Source: RYN-230 sp963793825 (lineage in GTDB: Bacteria > Actinomycetota > Actinomycetes > Streptosporangiales > Streptosporangiaceae). Taken from it: DNA of 64,000 bases. Of the stretch, positions 41,076-50,308 are shown one piece after another; position 1 is the stretch's first letter; every line of letters begins with the position of its first letter. Both the position numbers and the translations under genes were made by a program. A model generated the notes under the pieces. The model was not told where the DNA came from, searched no databases, and saw only the letters and a program-made list of their open reading frames with translations. The DNA is taken from positions 496,001 through 560,000 of the forward strand of contig CAWCBE010000014.1 of assembly GCA_963793825.1 (NCBI GenBank), in the 5' to 3' direction.

Positions 41076-43273
41076 CGCAGATAGACGCCGTCCACGCCGA
41101 TCCGGCCCGGCCCGTCCAACACGTAGATACCGGCCGAACTGCCCCGGACGTCGAACACCAGCGTTCCGTCGTGGACCACGATCTCCCGGCCAGTGACGGC
41201 ATCGCGGTAGGTGCCGTTGAGCACACCCTGCACATTGATGGTCTGGTCGCTGCCGATCGCGAGGCCGACGACGACGTAGCTGCGCCCGCCGTCGTGGTCG
41301 CGCACGAAGCTTAGCCCGCTGCCCCACTCGTTCAGATGGCTCATGGGTGCCTTTTGCAAGGCGGGGAGCGCTCGGCGGATCTGGTTGAGGCGCTTGATGT
41401 GCTCGTAGAGGGGGTGCGCCTGGGTCTCGCCGATTCGTTCGGGGGTCAGGTGGTCTCCGAAGTAGGCCCGCCCGGTCCGGGCCAGGGTGTCCCGCTCGCC
41501 TTCGACGTCCTGCGGAGCGCCCTTCATGAACTCAATCTCCTCGCCGTAGTAGAGGCAAGGGATGCCGCGGACGGTCCAGAGCACGTTGTAGGCGGCTGCC
41601 GCCATCCACTGTTCGCCCTTGAATCGGTACTTGAAGTCGTTGTCAGGGCCGACGTCGTGGTTCTGCAGGAACGTGATGAGCGTGGTCGGGTCACCGTAGA
41701 TCCAGTCCATCGACATCGCCTGCGCGAGACCGCTGAAGGTGCCCCGGCTCAGGTTGTCCCTGAACGAGGAGAACAACCCGAAGTCGAGCACCGCGAAGCC
41801 GGAGTCGCCGCCGGAACGGGGATTGCGCGGATCGTCGCCGAGTCGCGTGTACCACCAGGGCCGGATCGGAGACGGGCCGTTATCGCCGCCGCCCATGTCT
41901 CCCCATCCGTAGCCCTTGACCAGGTTCTCCCCGAAGACGAAGAGGTCCGGCTTGTGGGCCTTCCAGACGTTGACATACTCGAGCAGGTTCCCCCGCTCCA
42001 CGTGCTTGACGGTGTCGATCCGCAACGCGTTGACGCCCATGTCGAGGTAACGGTTGATCGCGGCGATCAGGTAGTCCTTGACGTTGTCGCGCTCGGTCGC
42101 CAGGTCGATGCAGTCGCCTGCGATGTGCTTGTGCTGCAGCGGATATGCGCTTTCCCAATCGCCGCCTGCGATGAAACCGTCCTGGTGGTACCACTGCGGG
42201 TCGAGTCGGCTCGGGTCCACCCCGAAGAACCGGCCGGGGTCGTACCCGGGATTCGGGACGCTCTGGCCGGTCCGCGGATCGATCAGGGGTTCGCGGCCCT
42301 CCGCGTCGCGTTGGTGCCTTTCCCAGTACCACTGCGGCGCTACCGGGTTGTCCAGGTCGTCTCGGTTGGGCCAGGCGTAGTTGCCGAGGTTGCCCTGATA
42401 GGGCCCGTGGTTCACCTCACCCTGCTGGGACCCCTGCGGAACGTAGTACTTGATGGGCAGGTGGTCGATCCAGACCTTGCCCCGGATCCCGTACTGGCAG
42501 GAATGGTTGACGACGACGTCCTGAATGATCTTGATGCCTCGCTCGTGCGCCGCGTCGATCAGGTGCTGGTAGGTCGCGTCCGGCGACTCCAGCCGAGGAT
42601 CGATCCGGGTCCAGTCGTAGCCGTGGTAACCGTGATAGTCCAGCCCGCTGCGGTTCTCGATCGGCGGGGTGATCCAGATAGCGGTGAAGCCCAGGTCCTT
42701 GAGGTAGTCCAGTTGCGCGATCAACCCTTTGAAGTCGCCCCGCCAGTGCGGGTCCGTCGGACGGCCGTCGGGGTCGAAGCCGATCCGGTCCCGGCAGTAG
42801 AAGTTGTTCGTCGGATCACCGTCGTAGAACCGGGTGGTGATGAGGAAGTAGATGGTTTCCTCACGGAAGTCCACCCCGGACGGCGGGACCTGCGGGGCGG
42901 GTGCCCCTGTCACCGCGGGTGCGGTGCCGGACGCCGCGGCGGTACCAGCGGTTCGGGGGTCGGCGTCCTGCCACTGGCCATCGCGATCCATCCAAGCGTC
43001 CCGCTCCCGACGCAGATCGGCCGTCTGCCGCCCGTGCTGGTCGTGGAACACCAGGCTTGCGGTGTCCACGCCCTCGATGCGGTAGACGTACCAGCCGTCC
43101 CCGTGCGCGTGCATGGGGACTCCCGGCCAGCTCGTAGCGGCCTTCCGAGGGTGGGTGCCCCAGACGTGAACATGAATGGTATCGGCCCATCCGCGTGGCG
43201 GGTGGAACCAGACCGTTAGATCAGGCACACCAAGCATCATAGGAGAGCCGAACGGCGGCTGATCCCGCGTCAT
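41072..43273 (-). CDS. Alpha-amylase family glycosidase (GH13) with N-terminal starch-binding-like module
   Basis: 733 residues. The N-terminal 100 residues (VWFHPPRGWADTIHVHVWGT, FHDQHGRQT) look like a CBM26-type starch-binding module. The GH13 barrel has GFTAIWITPPIENRSG, DVVVNHSCQYG (region II), NALRIDTVKHV with the nucleophile Asp, FVFGENLVKGYG with the acid Glu, and TFLQNHDVGPDND with the third Asp. All catalytic residues are present. No signal peptide is visible, so it may act in the cytoplasm on glycogen or maltodextrin. The C-terminal beta domain is complete. Confidence 0.88.
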   Translation of the reverse strand: MTRDQPPFGSPMMLGVPDLTVWFHPPRGWADTIHVHVWGTHPRKAATSWPGVPMHAHGDGWYVYRIEGVDTASLVFHDQHGRQTADLRRERDAWMDRDGQWQDADPRTAGTAAASGTAPAVTGAPAPQVPPSGVDFREETIYFLITTRFYDGDPTNNFYCRDRIGFDPDGRPTDPHWRGDFKGLIAQLDYLKDLGFTAIWITPPIENRSGLDYHGYHGYDWTRIDPRLESPDATYQHLIDAAHERGIKIIQDVVVNHSCQYGIRGKVWIDHLPIKYYVPQGSQQGEVNHGPYQGNLGNYAWPNRDDLDNPVAPQWYWERHQRDAEGREPLIDPRTGQSVPNPGYDPGRFFGVDPSRLDPQWYHQDGFIAGGDWESAYPLQHKHIAGDCIDLATERDNVKDYLIAAINRYLDMGVNALRIDTVKHVERGNLLEYVNVWKAHKPDLFVFGENLVKGYGWGDMGGGDNGPSPIRPWWYTRLGDDPRNPRSGGDSGFAVLDFGLFSSFRDNLSRGTFSGLAQAMSMDWIYGDPTTLITFLQNHDVGPDNDFKYRFKGEQWMAAAAYNVLWTVRGIPCLYYGEEIEFMKGAPQDVEGERDTLARTGRAYFGDHLTPERIGETQAHPLYEHIKRLNQIRRALPALQKAPMSHLNEWGSGLSFVRDHDGGRSYVVVGLAIGSDQTINVQGVLNGTYRDAVTGREIVVHDGTLVFDVRGSSAGIYVLDGPGRIGVDGVYLR

Positions 43274-43904
43274 GAGGACGGGTCATGGTTGTGCCATTCG
43301 AGCAGCTGCTAGGTGCCGTGCTGCCAGAATGAAGATCTTCTTCCTAACCGCTGATTGCCTCGACACTCGTTCCTGGACCGGCCCGGGCGGCGGAGGCAGA
43401 GAGAGGGCAGGCCTCACGGCCCGTTGGGCGAGGCCGCATCGATACGGCCTCACCTCACACGCGAGGCATGAGCTCACGTATCGCGACCAAGACAGGACGT
43501 TGACCTTGAGCCTCGTCAGGATGGACGTTGCGGATTGAGATCTCAGCTGCTGATCGTTTTCATCAAGTCCGGTTAATTTCCGATGAGCGGGAATCAGCCA
43601 TTCTTGATGTCGTTCGGGGAGAGCCAGACCAGCGAGACTGAATGCGGCGCTCTTCAACGCCCTCGCGTGCGCGCTAGCACTGCATGCCGCACCCGTGCTG
43701 TTGCTGCTCATTTCATGACTGCTGGCCCGGCGACGGGCCGGTAAGCGGATACCTGGCGCTAGCAACGCAGCGTCATCCATTGGCTTGAGCCTGCCGGACG
43801 GTCGCGGCCGGGACGGCCGGGCTCGCGGCCACGCCAGGTCAGGTGAACCTATCTCAGTCCATAGATGGCCTACGGCCGCTCGCGTCCGCCACCATGCAGC
43901 TGGG
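43274..43904. other. Intergenic
   Basis: 630 bases without a supportable gene. Frames present on both strands lack family features. The GC is somewhat lower around 43500-43620. Confidence 0.4.
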
Positions 43905-44315
43905 TCAGCCGGCCGCAACGCTCAACTGCCCGAGCCGGTGCTCCCAGCCGGCGCGGTGGTTGCCGATGTGGGTGTACGGCAGGCCGCGGTGCGTGAGTAC
44001 GACAATCGTGTCGTCGCCGTCAGGGGTCAGCACGACCTCGACGGCCGATCCGCCGGGCGGCAGCGTGTCGCTGCCGGGGATGCCCCAGCTGAACACGACG
44101 CGGTACGGCGGCTCGACGGTGATGTAGGCACCGCGGGCGGCGACCTCGCCCATGTCGAGTGAGAACACGCCGCCGGGCTGCGGGTCGAGCTCGGCCCGGT
44201 CGCCAATCCACTTGACGATGAGCGCGGGGTCGGTGAAGTACGGGAAGACAACCTCGGGCGCTGCCTTGATGTGCTCGGTCGCGACGATGACGTCGTTGCG
44301 GATCTCGGCGGTCAC
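43905..44315 (-). CDS. SRPBCC/AHSA1-like protein
   Basis: 136 residues. TEHIKAAPEVVFPYFTDPAL then IVKWIGDRAELDPQPGGVF is the AHSA1 pattern; it ends TIVVLTHRGLP and WEHRLGQL. Typical partner of ArsR-type regulators in actinobacteria. Its ATG lies 2 bases past the stop of the ArsR gene, so the two are translated from one message. Confidence 0.85.
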   Translation of the reverse strand: MTAEIRNDVIVATEHIKAAPEVVFPYFTDPALIVKWIGDRAELDPQPGGVFSLDMGEVAARGAYITVEPPYRVVFSWGIPGSDTLPPGGSAVEVVLTPDGDDTIVVLTHRGLPYTHIGNHRAGWEHRLGQLSVAAG

Positions 44316-44317
44316 GG

Positions 44318-44665
44318 CTACCTCTTCGGTGGTCGGGGATGAGCCGTCTCGACGGCCATCTTCAAGCGGCGCAGGGCGTCGGGCCAGAACTCGGAGAGCA
44401 GCTCACGCACCGGCTCAAGCGACTCGTGGCGCAGCGCGTAGAGGCGGCGGGTTCCCTCACGGCGCTCGGTGAGGAGGCCGGCCTGCTTGAGCACGCCGAT
44501 GTGCTGGCTGACCGCCTGCTGGGTAAGGGTGAAGCTCGCCGCGATCTGGCCCGCAGGCAGCTCGGTGTGCTGGACGAGGCGCAGGATCTGTCGGCGGTGC
44601 GGGTCGGCGAGCGCCCGCAGCACCGCATCGGGTGCCGCGGGCGCCGACTGCTTCCGCTCGGCCAT
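44318..44665 (-). CDS. ArsR-family winged-helix regulator
   Basis: 115 residues. LRALADPHRRQILRLVQHTE and AASFTLTQQAVSQHIGVLKQ, then GLLTERREGTRRLYAL give the complete ArsR fold. No cysteine pairs, so it is unlikely to sense metals. It sits between two SRPBCC genes in one operon and probably represses the operon. Confidence 0.88.
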   Translation of the reverse strand: MAERKQSAPAAPDAVLRALADPHRRQILRLVQHTELPAGQIAASFTLTQQAVSQHIGVLKQAGLLTERREGTRRLYALRHESLEPVRELLSEFWPDALRRLKMAVETAHPRPPKR

Positions 44666-44677
44666 CGGACTATGGTC

Positions 44678-45142
44678 TCAGGAACCGAACGGGGTGCCGG
44701 TGCCGGTCTTGGCGAAGGCCTCGATGCTCGCCATGAAGGATGTCCAGGCAGCGACGCAGGAGTCCCAGCATTCTAGCTGCGGGGTCAGGCCGGCGTGCCG
44801 GAAGCGGAGCTCAGTGCCGGTGCCGGCGGGCACGATGTCGAACTCCATCGTGGTGCCGAGCCACTCCTGCGTGTGCCCGGTGGGTGTCGTCCCGTCGGGC
44901 GCGATGGACTCCCAGATCACGCGGGTGGGTCCGGCTTCGAGGACGCGCATCGCGTTGACGCCGTAGCCGCCGAAGCTGGTGACGAGCGTGCCGCCGGCTG
45001 CTCCATCGCCCTCCGTCGGGCCCCACCAGCGGCTGACGCCGGCAGCGGAGGTGAAGAGCGCCGACACGGTGTCGGGGCTGGCGGGGAGGTTCAGGACCGC
45101 GGTGAAGTCTTCGGTCCGCCTACTGGTGGTTGTGCTAGTCAT
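44678..45142 (-). CDS. SRPBCC/AHSA1-like protein, first gene of the operon
   Basis: 154 residues. FTAVLNLPASPDTVSALFTS then GVSRWWGPTEGD, and TGTELRFRHAGLTPQLECWD show the AHSA1 fold. The ATG at 45140-45142 follows AGGAGA. Twelve bases separate it from the ArsR gene. Ligand unknown. Confidence 0.85.
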   Translation of the reverse strand: MTSTTTSRRTEDFTAVLNLPASPDTVSALFTSAAGVSRWWGPTEGDGAAGGTLVTSFGGYGVNAMRVLEAGPTRVIWESIAPDGTTPTGHTQEWLGTTMEFDIVPAGTGTELRFRHAGLTPQLECWDSCVAAWTSFMASIEAFAKTGTGTPFGS

Positions 45143-45160
45143 CCCGGTCTCCTCTTAGAG

Positions 45161-45199
45161 TACAAGATTTTCCTTGTACAAGCTGATGTTTGTAAACAT
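45161..45199. promoter_or_regulatory. Two palindromes upstream of the ArsR operon
   Basis: TACAAG (45161-45166) and CTTGTA (45173-45178) are perfect arms around ATTTTC. A second near-perfect palindrome, ATGTTTGTAAACAT, lies at 45186-45199. Both are in an AT-rich island just before the first gene. They are good candidates for the operator of the encoded ArsR protein. Confidence 0.65.
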
Positions 45200-45497
45200 A
45201 GGTAGAGTTCTGTCGCGTGTCAAGAGGTGCGCTGCACGAACAGCCGCAGCATGCCATTCGCGTCCCCCGCCAGCACGGGTGCCTCGAGAGACGGCCCAGG
45301 GCCGGCAAGGCCGGACGACAACGGATCTGCCCGGGATTGCCTCGGCCCCAGCCGAGGCGAGCCCACAACTCGACCCCGGCCACGCAGAAACCCGGACCTG
45401 CCCACGAATATGGACACACACTTCTTATTAGCGCCGCACCGCCCGCGCGGCCCCAATCGACAGCCGCCCGCAGGTCGCCGACCTCGAAGGCCACGTT

Positions 45498-48053
45498 TCA
45501 TTCGGCCCGTAGCACAAGGGCGGTCGGCGTCCGGGCGGCGATCCGTCCGGGGATGGCGGCTGCCAGGTTGGCCAGGACAAGCGCCCCGAGCACGACCACC
45601 ACGACCTGGAGAACCGGCACCGAGGGCTCGGGGACGGCGTAGATGTCACGGGCGAAGAGATCCCAGAGCCACCGCCCGAGGGCGATCCCGGCCGGCACGC
45701 CGGCGACGACCCCGGTGATCGCCGCGACCGACGCCTGCCAGGCAACTGCCGTCGCCAGCTGGCGCTGCGTGAAGCCGAGGGTCTTGAGCAATGCCAGGTC
45801 CCGCCGCCGGCGCCGGACTGACGCGGCGAGGGTAAGACCGAGGGCCGCGACAGCGCCTGCCGCCAGTCCCGAAGCCAGAATCAGGGGAGTGGCACCTGTC
45901 GATTGGTAGTTCACGATCTCCGCGGGACGCTGGACATCGAGCACGTCGACGGAGTCGCCGGTGCTGCTGGGGTCGGCGGCCAGGACCTTGTTCGCCGCGT
46001 CGGCGATCCGCTGCAGCGATTCCAGGCCGGCCGCGGGCGTCACGCCGCTGCGGAGCCGCACGACGTCGATAGCCGGGCCGTCCAGGTTCGGGTCGGGGCT
46101 GGTGGTTGCCCGCCGGAACGCCGCAGGCTCGATGTCCGTGGCGAACAATGCCCCGGTCCCCATCGAGGGGTGCAGGGTCCCGCTGGTTCCGATGGCCGGC
46201 ATGGTGGCCGTGCCGACGATCACCATGTGGGTCGGCGGGATGTAGACCGGGGCGTTCTGCGGGCTTCCGTAGCTGACGACGACGGTGTCGCCGACCTTCT
46301 TGTGCAGCGCGGCGAGGGTGGCCGCGCCGAGGACCACCTGATTGTCCGCATCCAGCGCATGCCCCGAGAGAATGGGCGGGCTGAGGGCGGCGTGCGTCTG
46401 CCCGTCCAGCTCCGGGACGGTCTGGCCGTCGATCTGGGCGTCGCCGTAGTTAAACCCCGTCCATGCGGCCACGTCCGGATCGTGGTCGAGGAGGCGAGCT
46501 GCCATGGGGGGGACGTCCCCGCCTCCGGCCGTCTCCGAGAGGGCGTAGCTCCAGTTCCACCCGTACAGGGCGGGGTGGGAGTTGAGGGTGCTAAGGCCGC
46601 TGCCGAAAGTGACGGTCGCCACCACGACCACCACCGCCAGCACGGCCCCGGCGAGCACCGAGCGCACAGGTACCGCGGTCCGGCCATGGCCTGGCTCGAG
46701 CGAGAAGCGCAGGCCGGCCACGGCCGGCGCCGGGAGACCGGTCCTCTCGGCCGCGCGGACCACGCTCGACGCCCGTTCGGCGGGCTGGTGCCGGTCGCCG
46801 TACGCTCTCGTGGCCCTCCGGTAGGCCAGCGCAACGGTGAGGCCACCCAGGCCGGCGACCAGCACCGCGAATCCCGCGCCGAGCACCGTCCAGTTAACGG
46901 CGAACCCTGGCGAGGGATCCACCTGACGCACCGACCCAATCGGTGTCAGCGGCGAGAGTGCCACGGCGACGCCGACAGCCGCCACTGATCCGAGCACCAC
47001 CGCGCCCAGCAGGCCAAGTCCCGCGTCCACCGTCATAGTCCCCGGATCGGCGCCGAGCGCTCGCAGGACAATGAGGTCCTCATCGTGCGCCCACAGCCCC
47101 CGGCTGATGGCCAGGCCGGCGATCAGCAGGGTGGCGGCAGCGGCGATGGCCCCGAACACGCCGAGCGCGATCGCCCCGGGCTTGCTGGCCCGCTCGACCT
47201 GCCCAGTGACCACCGACGTGACGTGAAAGGCGTAGGTGGTGCCCCGGGGCAGCAAGCGGATGATCTCCCGCTCCACCGCCGGCACGTCCTGGCTGCCGTG
47301 GTCGAGCCGCAGGCCGTAGAGCGGCAACGTTTCGCTCGAGCGCAGCCGCCGGGTGAGGGCCGGAGTCATCAGCACCACAGTGGGGTAGCGGTCGACGTCG
47401 TCTCGGGCCACCTGGGCCGGGAACACGACCAGGCCGACGAGCTTGACCGAGACCCGGGCTGCGGGTTTGGTTGTAGCCGGGCTGAACGCCGGGGAGTTCG
47501 CCTGCTGCACCGTGTAGGCGCCGAACCGGACGGTCTCACCGACGTGCCAGCCGCTGAGCTTCGCTGCCTCCGCCGTGGCGACCATCTCATCGGCGCGACC
47601 GGGATCGGCCATCCGGCCCTCGGCCACGCTCACGCCGTCCTGGCGGAAGTACATGCCGCCGTCGCTGCCGACGACGTTTACCTCATTGCCCAGGTAGGAG
47701 GATGCGGAAGGACCGGGCTTCCCGCCCGGCCCGAGCGGAAGCAGCAGCAGCGTGGGACCGCTGGCGATGTGCTCCACATAGCGAAGGCGCGCCAGCTGCC
47801 CGGTCAGGTTCGCCGTCGCGGCGCCACTCAGAGATTCGCCGAGGTTCCAGACCTGGGCCTGCATGTCCGAAGTGTCCGTGGCGGCGAGATACGCCGGGAA
47901 GGCGGACTGGGTGCGCCGTGCGCCGGCGATCGCTCCCATCGCCACGCCACCCACCAGCCCCACCAAGACAACCACGGCTAGGTAGCCGCCCCACCGCATG
48001 TGCAGGGTGGCGCGCACACGATAGAGGGCGGCACGCCACACCCGCCCGGTCAC
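45498..48053 (-). CDS. FtsX-like ABC transporter permease, intact
   Basis: 851 residues, GTG at 48051-48053. An N-terminal helix (LAVVVLVGLVGGVAMGAIAGARR), a first large extracytoplasmic domain, a central group of helices (GAIALGVFGAIAAAATLLIA), a second large domain starting near FGSGLSTLNSHPALYGWNWS, and a final FtsX set (LALLKTLGFTQRQLATAVAW) make it a MacB/LolCE-like double-domain permease. It is clearly paralogous to the frameshifted gene at 7921-10421. No ATPase gene is adjacent, so it must use one encoded elsewhere. Export of lipid or peptide is typical of the family. Confidence 0.88.
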   Translation of the reverse strand: MTGRVWRAALYRVRATLHMRWGGYLAVVVLVGLVGGVAMGAIAGARRTQSAFPAYLAATDTSDMQAQVWNLGESLSGAATANLTGQLARLRYVEHIASGPTLLLLPLGPGGKPGPSASSYLGNEVNVVGSDGGMYFRQDGVSVAEGRMADPGRADEMVATAEAAKLSGWHVGETVRFGAYTVQQANSPAFSPATTKPAARVSVKLVGLVVFPAQVARDDVDRYPTVVLMTPALTRRLRSSETLPLYGLRLDHGSQDVPAVEREIIRLLPRGTTYAFHVTSVVTGQVERASKPGAIALGVFGAIAAAATLLIAGLAISRGLWAHDEDLIVLRALGADPGTMTVDAGLGLLGAVVLGSVAAVGVAVALSPLTPIGSVRQVDPSPGFAVNWTVLGAGFAVLVAGLGGLTVALAYRRATRAYGDRHQPAERASSVVRAAERTGLPAPAVAGLRFSLEPGHGRTAVPVRSVLAGAVLAVVVVVATVTFGSGLSTLNSHPALYGWNWSYALSETAGGGDVPPMAARLLDHDPDVAAWTGFNYGDAQIDGQTVPELDGQTHAALSPPILSGHALDADNQVVLGAATLAALHKKVGDTVVVSYGSPQNAPVYIPPTHMVIVGTATMPAIGTSGTLHPSMGTGALFATDIEPAAFRRATTSPDPNLDGPAIDVVRLRSGVTPAAGLESLQRIADAANKVLAADPSSTGDSVDVLDVQRPAEIVNYQSTGATPLILASGLAAGAVAALGLTLAASVRRRRRDLALLKTLGFTQRQLATAVAWQASVAAITGVVAGVPAGIALGRWLWDLFARDIYAVPEPSVPVLQVVVVVLGALVLANLAAAIPGRIAARTPTALVLRAE

Positions 48054-48793
48054 GGTGAACCACCGGGTCGATGCATCCCACCCCGCAGTAGCTCTGCCAG
48101 CTCCATCGAAACCCCCTCTGATTGTGGCTCAGCCGGGGCCCGGAGCGGAGGGGGGCAGCCGGTACCTCCGAACTCGTGCCAACACCACCAATGCCAGGGC
48201 CGCGTACCTGGTTGAAGGCGCTTGCCGCCCGGCCGCGGTCGGCAGACATCCTGGCCGTCATGGGGCCGGCCATCCAGGACTTGCCGTTCTGTGCCGCTCC
48301 GTCACGGCGAACTCGCCATCGACAGTCGGCGCATACTCGGCAGGAAGGACCAGCTGAGCCGATCGGCACGTGCCGCCGAGCTCGCTGTCCGTAGCTGAGC
48401 GAGGGCGGATGCCACTGACCGCCATGGCCGACCGTATTGCATGTCGCTGAGCCCAAGCCGACCACGACGATGATCTCCCCAAGGCGCATCCGCCCGGTGA
48501 TACCCGCCGGCCACGGGTTACGGACCCGAGCTTCTGGCCAGACGGCCTTGCTCATGCAGGGGGCCTGCGGCCGGCATCAAACCGCTGGTGCCCTCCCCTG
48601 CATGTTCAACCCACGCGAACGCCACGCCGGAGCGCGTGCCATCTGGAGTCAATCCGTGAGGCTGAGTGCCAACTCTCTACGCTGCCGCCAGCGGAGACTG
48701 GCCACGGACAGCTGCCGCGAGCGGCATTCTGCCCCCCAAACTGCCCCCTGTATAAGAGTGCGCGCTCCCGCCGCGCGTATAGGCGGCGGAGAG
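48054..48793. other. Long intergenic region
   Basis: 740 bases without a convincing gene. It holds the tandem CTGCCCCCC/CTGCCCCCT motif at 48729-48748. Otherwise nothing recognised. Confidence 0.4.
48729..48748. repeat. Tandem ctgccccc motif
   Basis: CTGCCCCCC and CTGCCCCC separated by AAA. Such paired short repeats are often seen at the ends of actinomycete integrase genes or elements; here no integrase is adjacent. Confidence 0.4.
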
Positions 48794-49201
48794 TCAGGCG
48801 AGGAGCTGCTCGACCGTGGCACCGGCAGTTTCGTAGGTTGCGGTGGCCCGCTGGTCGAGACTGAGCAAAGTAGCCTGATGCTCGGCGGCAGTGAAAGCGA
48901 TCAGGGCATCGTAGGCAGGGCCGCCTAGGATCTGCCCGGCGGCCACCGTGGCAAGAAGCTCCTGGTAACCCGTCTCGGACAGGGTGAGGAATGGCTCGGT
49001 GAACCGCTCTGTAATGAAAGCGTGCACGATCGACGGATGAGCACGGTGCGGCGGCGGGAGCCGGGTCAGCACGGAGTAGGCCTCAACCGCCGCGTGCGCG
49101 ACCAGGCGCGGCCGGCTTGACATGGCCTTACGGGCGATGGCGTGATGCTCGTGCCAGGTGGCGAAGGCCGCGATGACCACGCTGGAATCCACAGCCCTCA
49201 T
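48794..49201 (-). CDS. vapC: PIN-domain toxin (VapC family)
   Basis: 135 residues. MRAVDSSVVIAAFATWHEHH has the first Asp, VAHAAVEAYSVLTRL the Glu, AYDALIAFTAAEHQ the third acid and LLSLDQRATATYE the fourth. All are intact. The ATG overlaps the antitoxin stop (ATGA). It should cut structured RNA when released. Confidence 0.85.
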   Translation of the reverse strand: MRAVDSSVVIAAFATWHEHHAIARKAMSSRPRLVAHAAVEAYSVLTRLPPPHRAHPSIVHAFITERFTEPFLTLSETGYQELLATVAAGQILGGPAYDALIAFTAAEHQATLLSLDQRATATYETAGATVEQLLA

Positions 49202-49443
49202 CGGCGGATGCGCTCCAGCGTGTCCCGCACCAGGTCGGCCGTCAGCACGGGCATGTCCGCACCGGCGACGGCAGCCACGCCGTCACCCTCATCAACCAGC
49301 CTCATCGGCGTGGCAACCGGCACGATCTCCAGCCGTCCGTCCCGCTCGGCTATCTCCAGCGGCTGGCCGGCCGTCAGCCCAAGAGCATCCCGCAGCGCCT
49401 TGGGAATGACAACACGCCCGGCAGAATCGATGGCAGTTCTCAT
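49198..49443 (-). CDS. vapB: AbrB/MazE-like antitoxin (VapB)
   Basis: 81 residues. MRTAIDSAGRVVIPKALRDA then LGLTAGQPLEI is the swapped-hairpin AbrB DNA-binding domain, and the C-terminal 40 residues are the toxin-binding part. It precedes and overlaps the PIN toxin by four bases. Confidence 0.85.
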   Translation of the reverse strand: MRTAIDSAGRVVIPKALRDALGLTAGQPLEIAERDGRLEIVPVATPMRLVDEGDGVAAVAGADMPVLTADLVRDTLERIRR

Positions 49444-49740
49444 GCCATTAATCTACCACGCGGTCCGCCACCGCGGGATGCGCCGCAGCGTGGTGTGCAT
49501 TGCCTAGAATCCCGTCCCGGCCCTGACCAGCAAGGCTGCTCCCCCGGCCATCCGCCCTCAAGATCAGCAACTATGTAACTGCTGTCGTTCCTTCTGCCCG
49601 GCCTGCACCTTCCCGCGACGCACGGCCTGCAAGGCGGTCAGCGCGGACACAAGGATCGAAGGACAGGTTCGCCGGCTTGGCCGCGAGCCGTCCCGCCTGA
49701 GCCCGGGCGTACGGAGACAGCCGACCTAGCGCGAACGATC

Positions 49741-49880
49741 ATGACGCGGTTCACTCCCGCCGAGTACCCCCACCTCACCGAGCTGACCCTCGAGCACGTC
49801 CTGCAGCCCCGCTACGACTACGGCGACGAGTACGAGTTCGGGCTCGACCTGATCCTCGACAGCCTCGAGCGCACCCGCGG
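49741..49880 (+). pseudogene. TetR regulator relic, C-terminal end
   Basis: FTPAEYPHLTELTLEHVLQP then YDYGDEYEFGLDLILDSLER is the conserved C-terminal helix pair of a TetR subgroup. No HTH upstream, and the frame continues into unrelated sequence. Confidence 0.6.
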
Positions 49881-50308
49881 CACAGCCCAGCCAGTACGGG
49901 GCGGTGGGCAGGTAAGCAGTGGCGGCACGCCGTGAGAAGTTCACGCCCAGAGCTGGCAGCGCCGCTCCGCTGCTGATGGTGCAATCGTCTCCCGGCTCCC
50001 TTGTCCGCCCGACGGATGGGGCGTAGCGTCCGAATCAAGAAGGTGTTCTCGTTTATCTGCGTGTAGACGAGATTTCAGATTCCTCCCGGATGCTCTGGAC
50101 CTCGGTGGCGCCTAGCGCGCAGCGAAGCCGAGGTGGCATATGGCGGCAGTTGTCTTCATTTGGCCCGCTCTTTGTCAGCGACCATCGGGGCTTGCTCAGC
50201 AGCGATGCGCAGGCCGTCCTGTGGCCGATGGCGCCCGGACCGGTGCTGGCTTGATGCTCACCGGCTCCCGCCTGGAAAGCCGCGGTGCTGTCGCGGGGGT
50301 GACGTACG
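49881..50308. other. Intergenic
   Basis: 430 bases; no gene seen. It presumably contains the promoter of the PAP2-kinase gene. Confidence 0.4.

Noticed and set aside
41336..43219. A 627-residue plus-strand frame opposite the GH13 amylase
   Set aside because: Antisense shadow; the minus strand holds all GH13 catalytic motifs.
43274..43904. Frames on both strands in the gap between amylase and the ArsR operon
   Set aside because: None has a family signature, ribosome site or coding-like third-position pattern that stands out.
45903..46988. A long plus-strand frame inside the intact FtsX gene
   Set aside because: Composition of an antisense shadow with no family motif.
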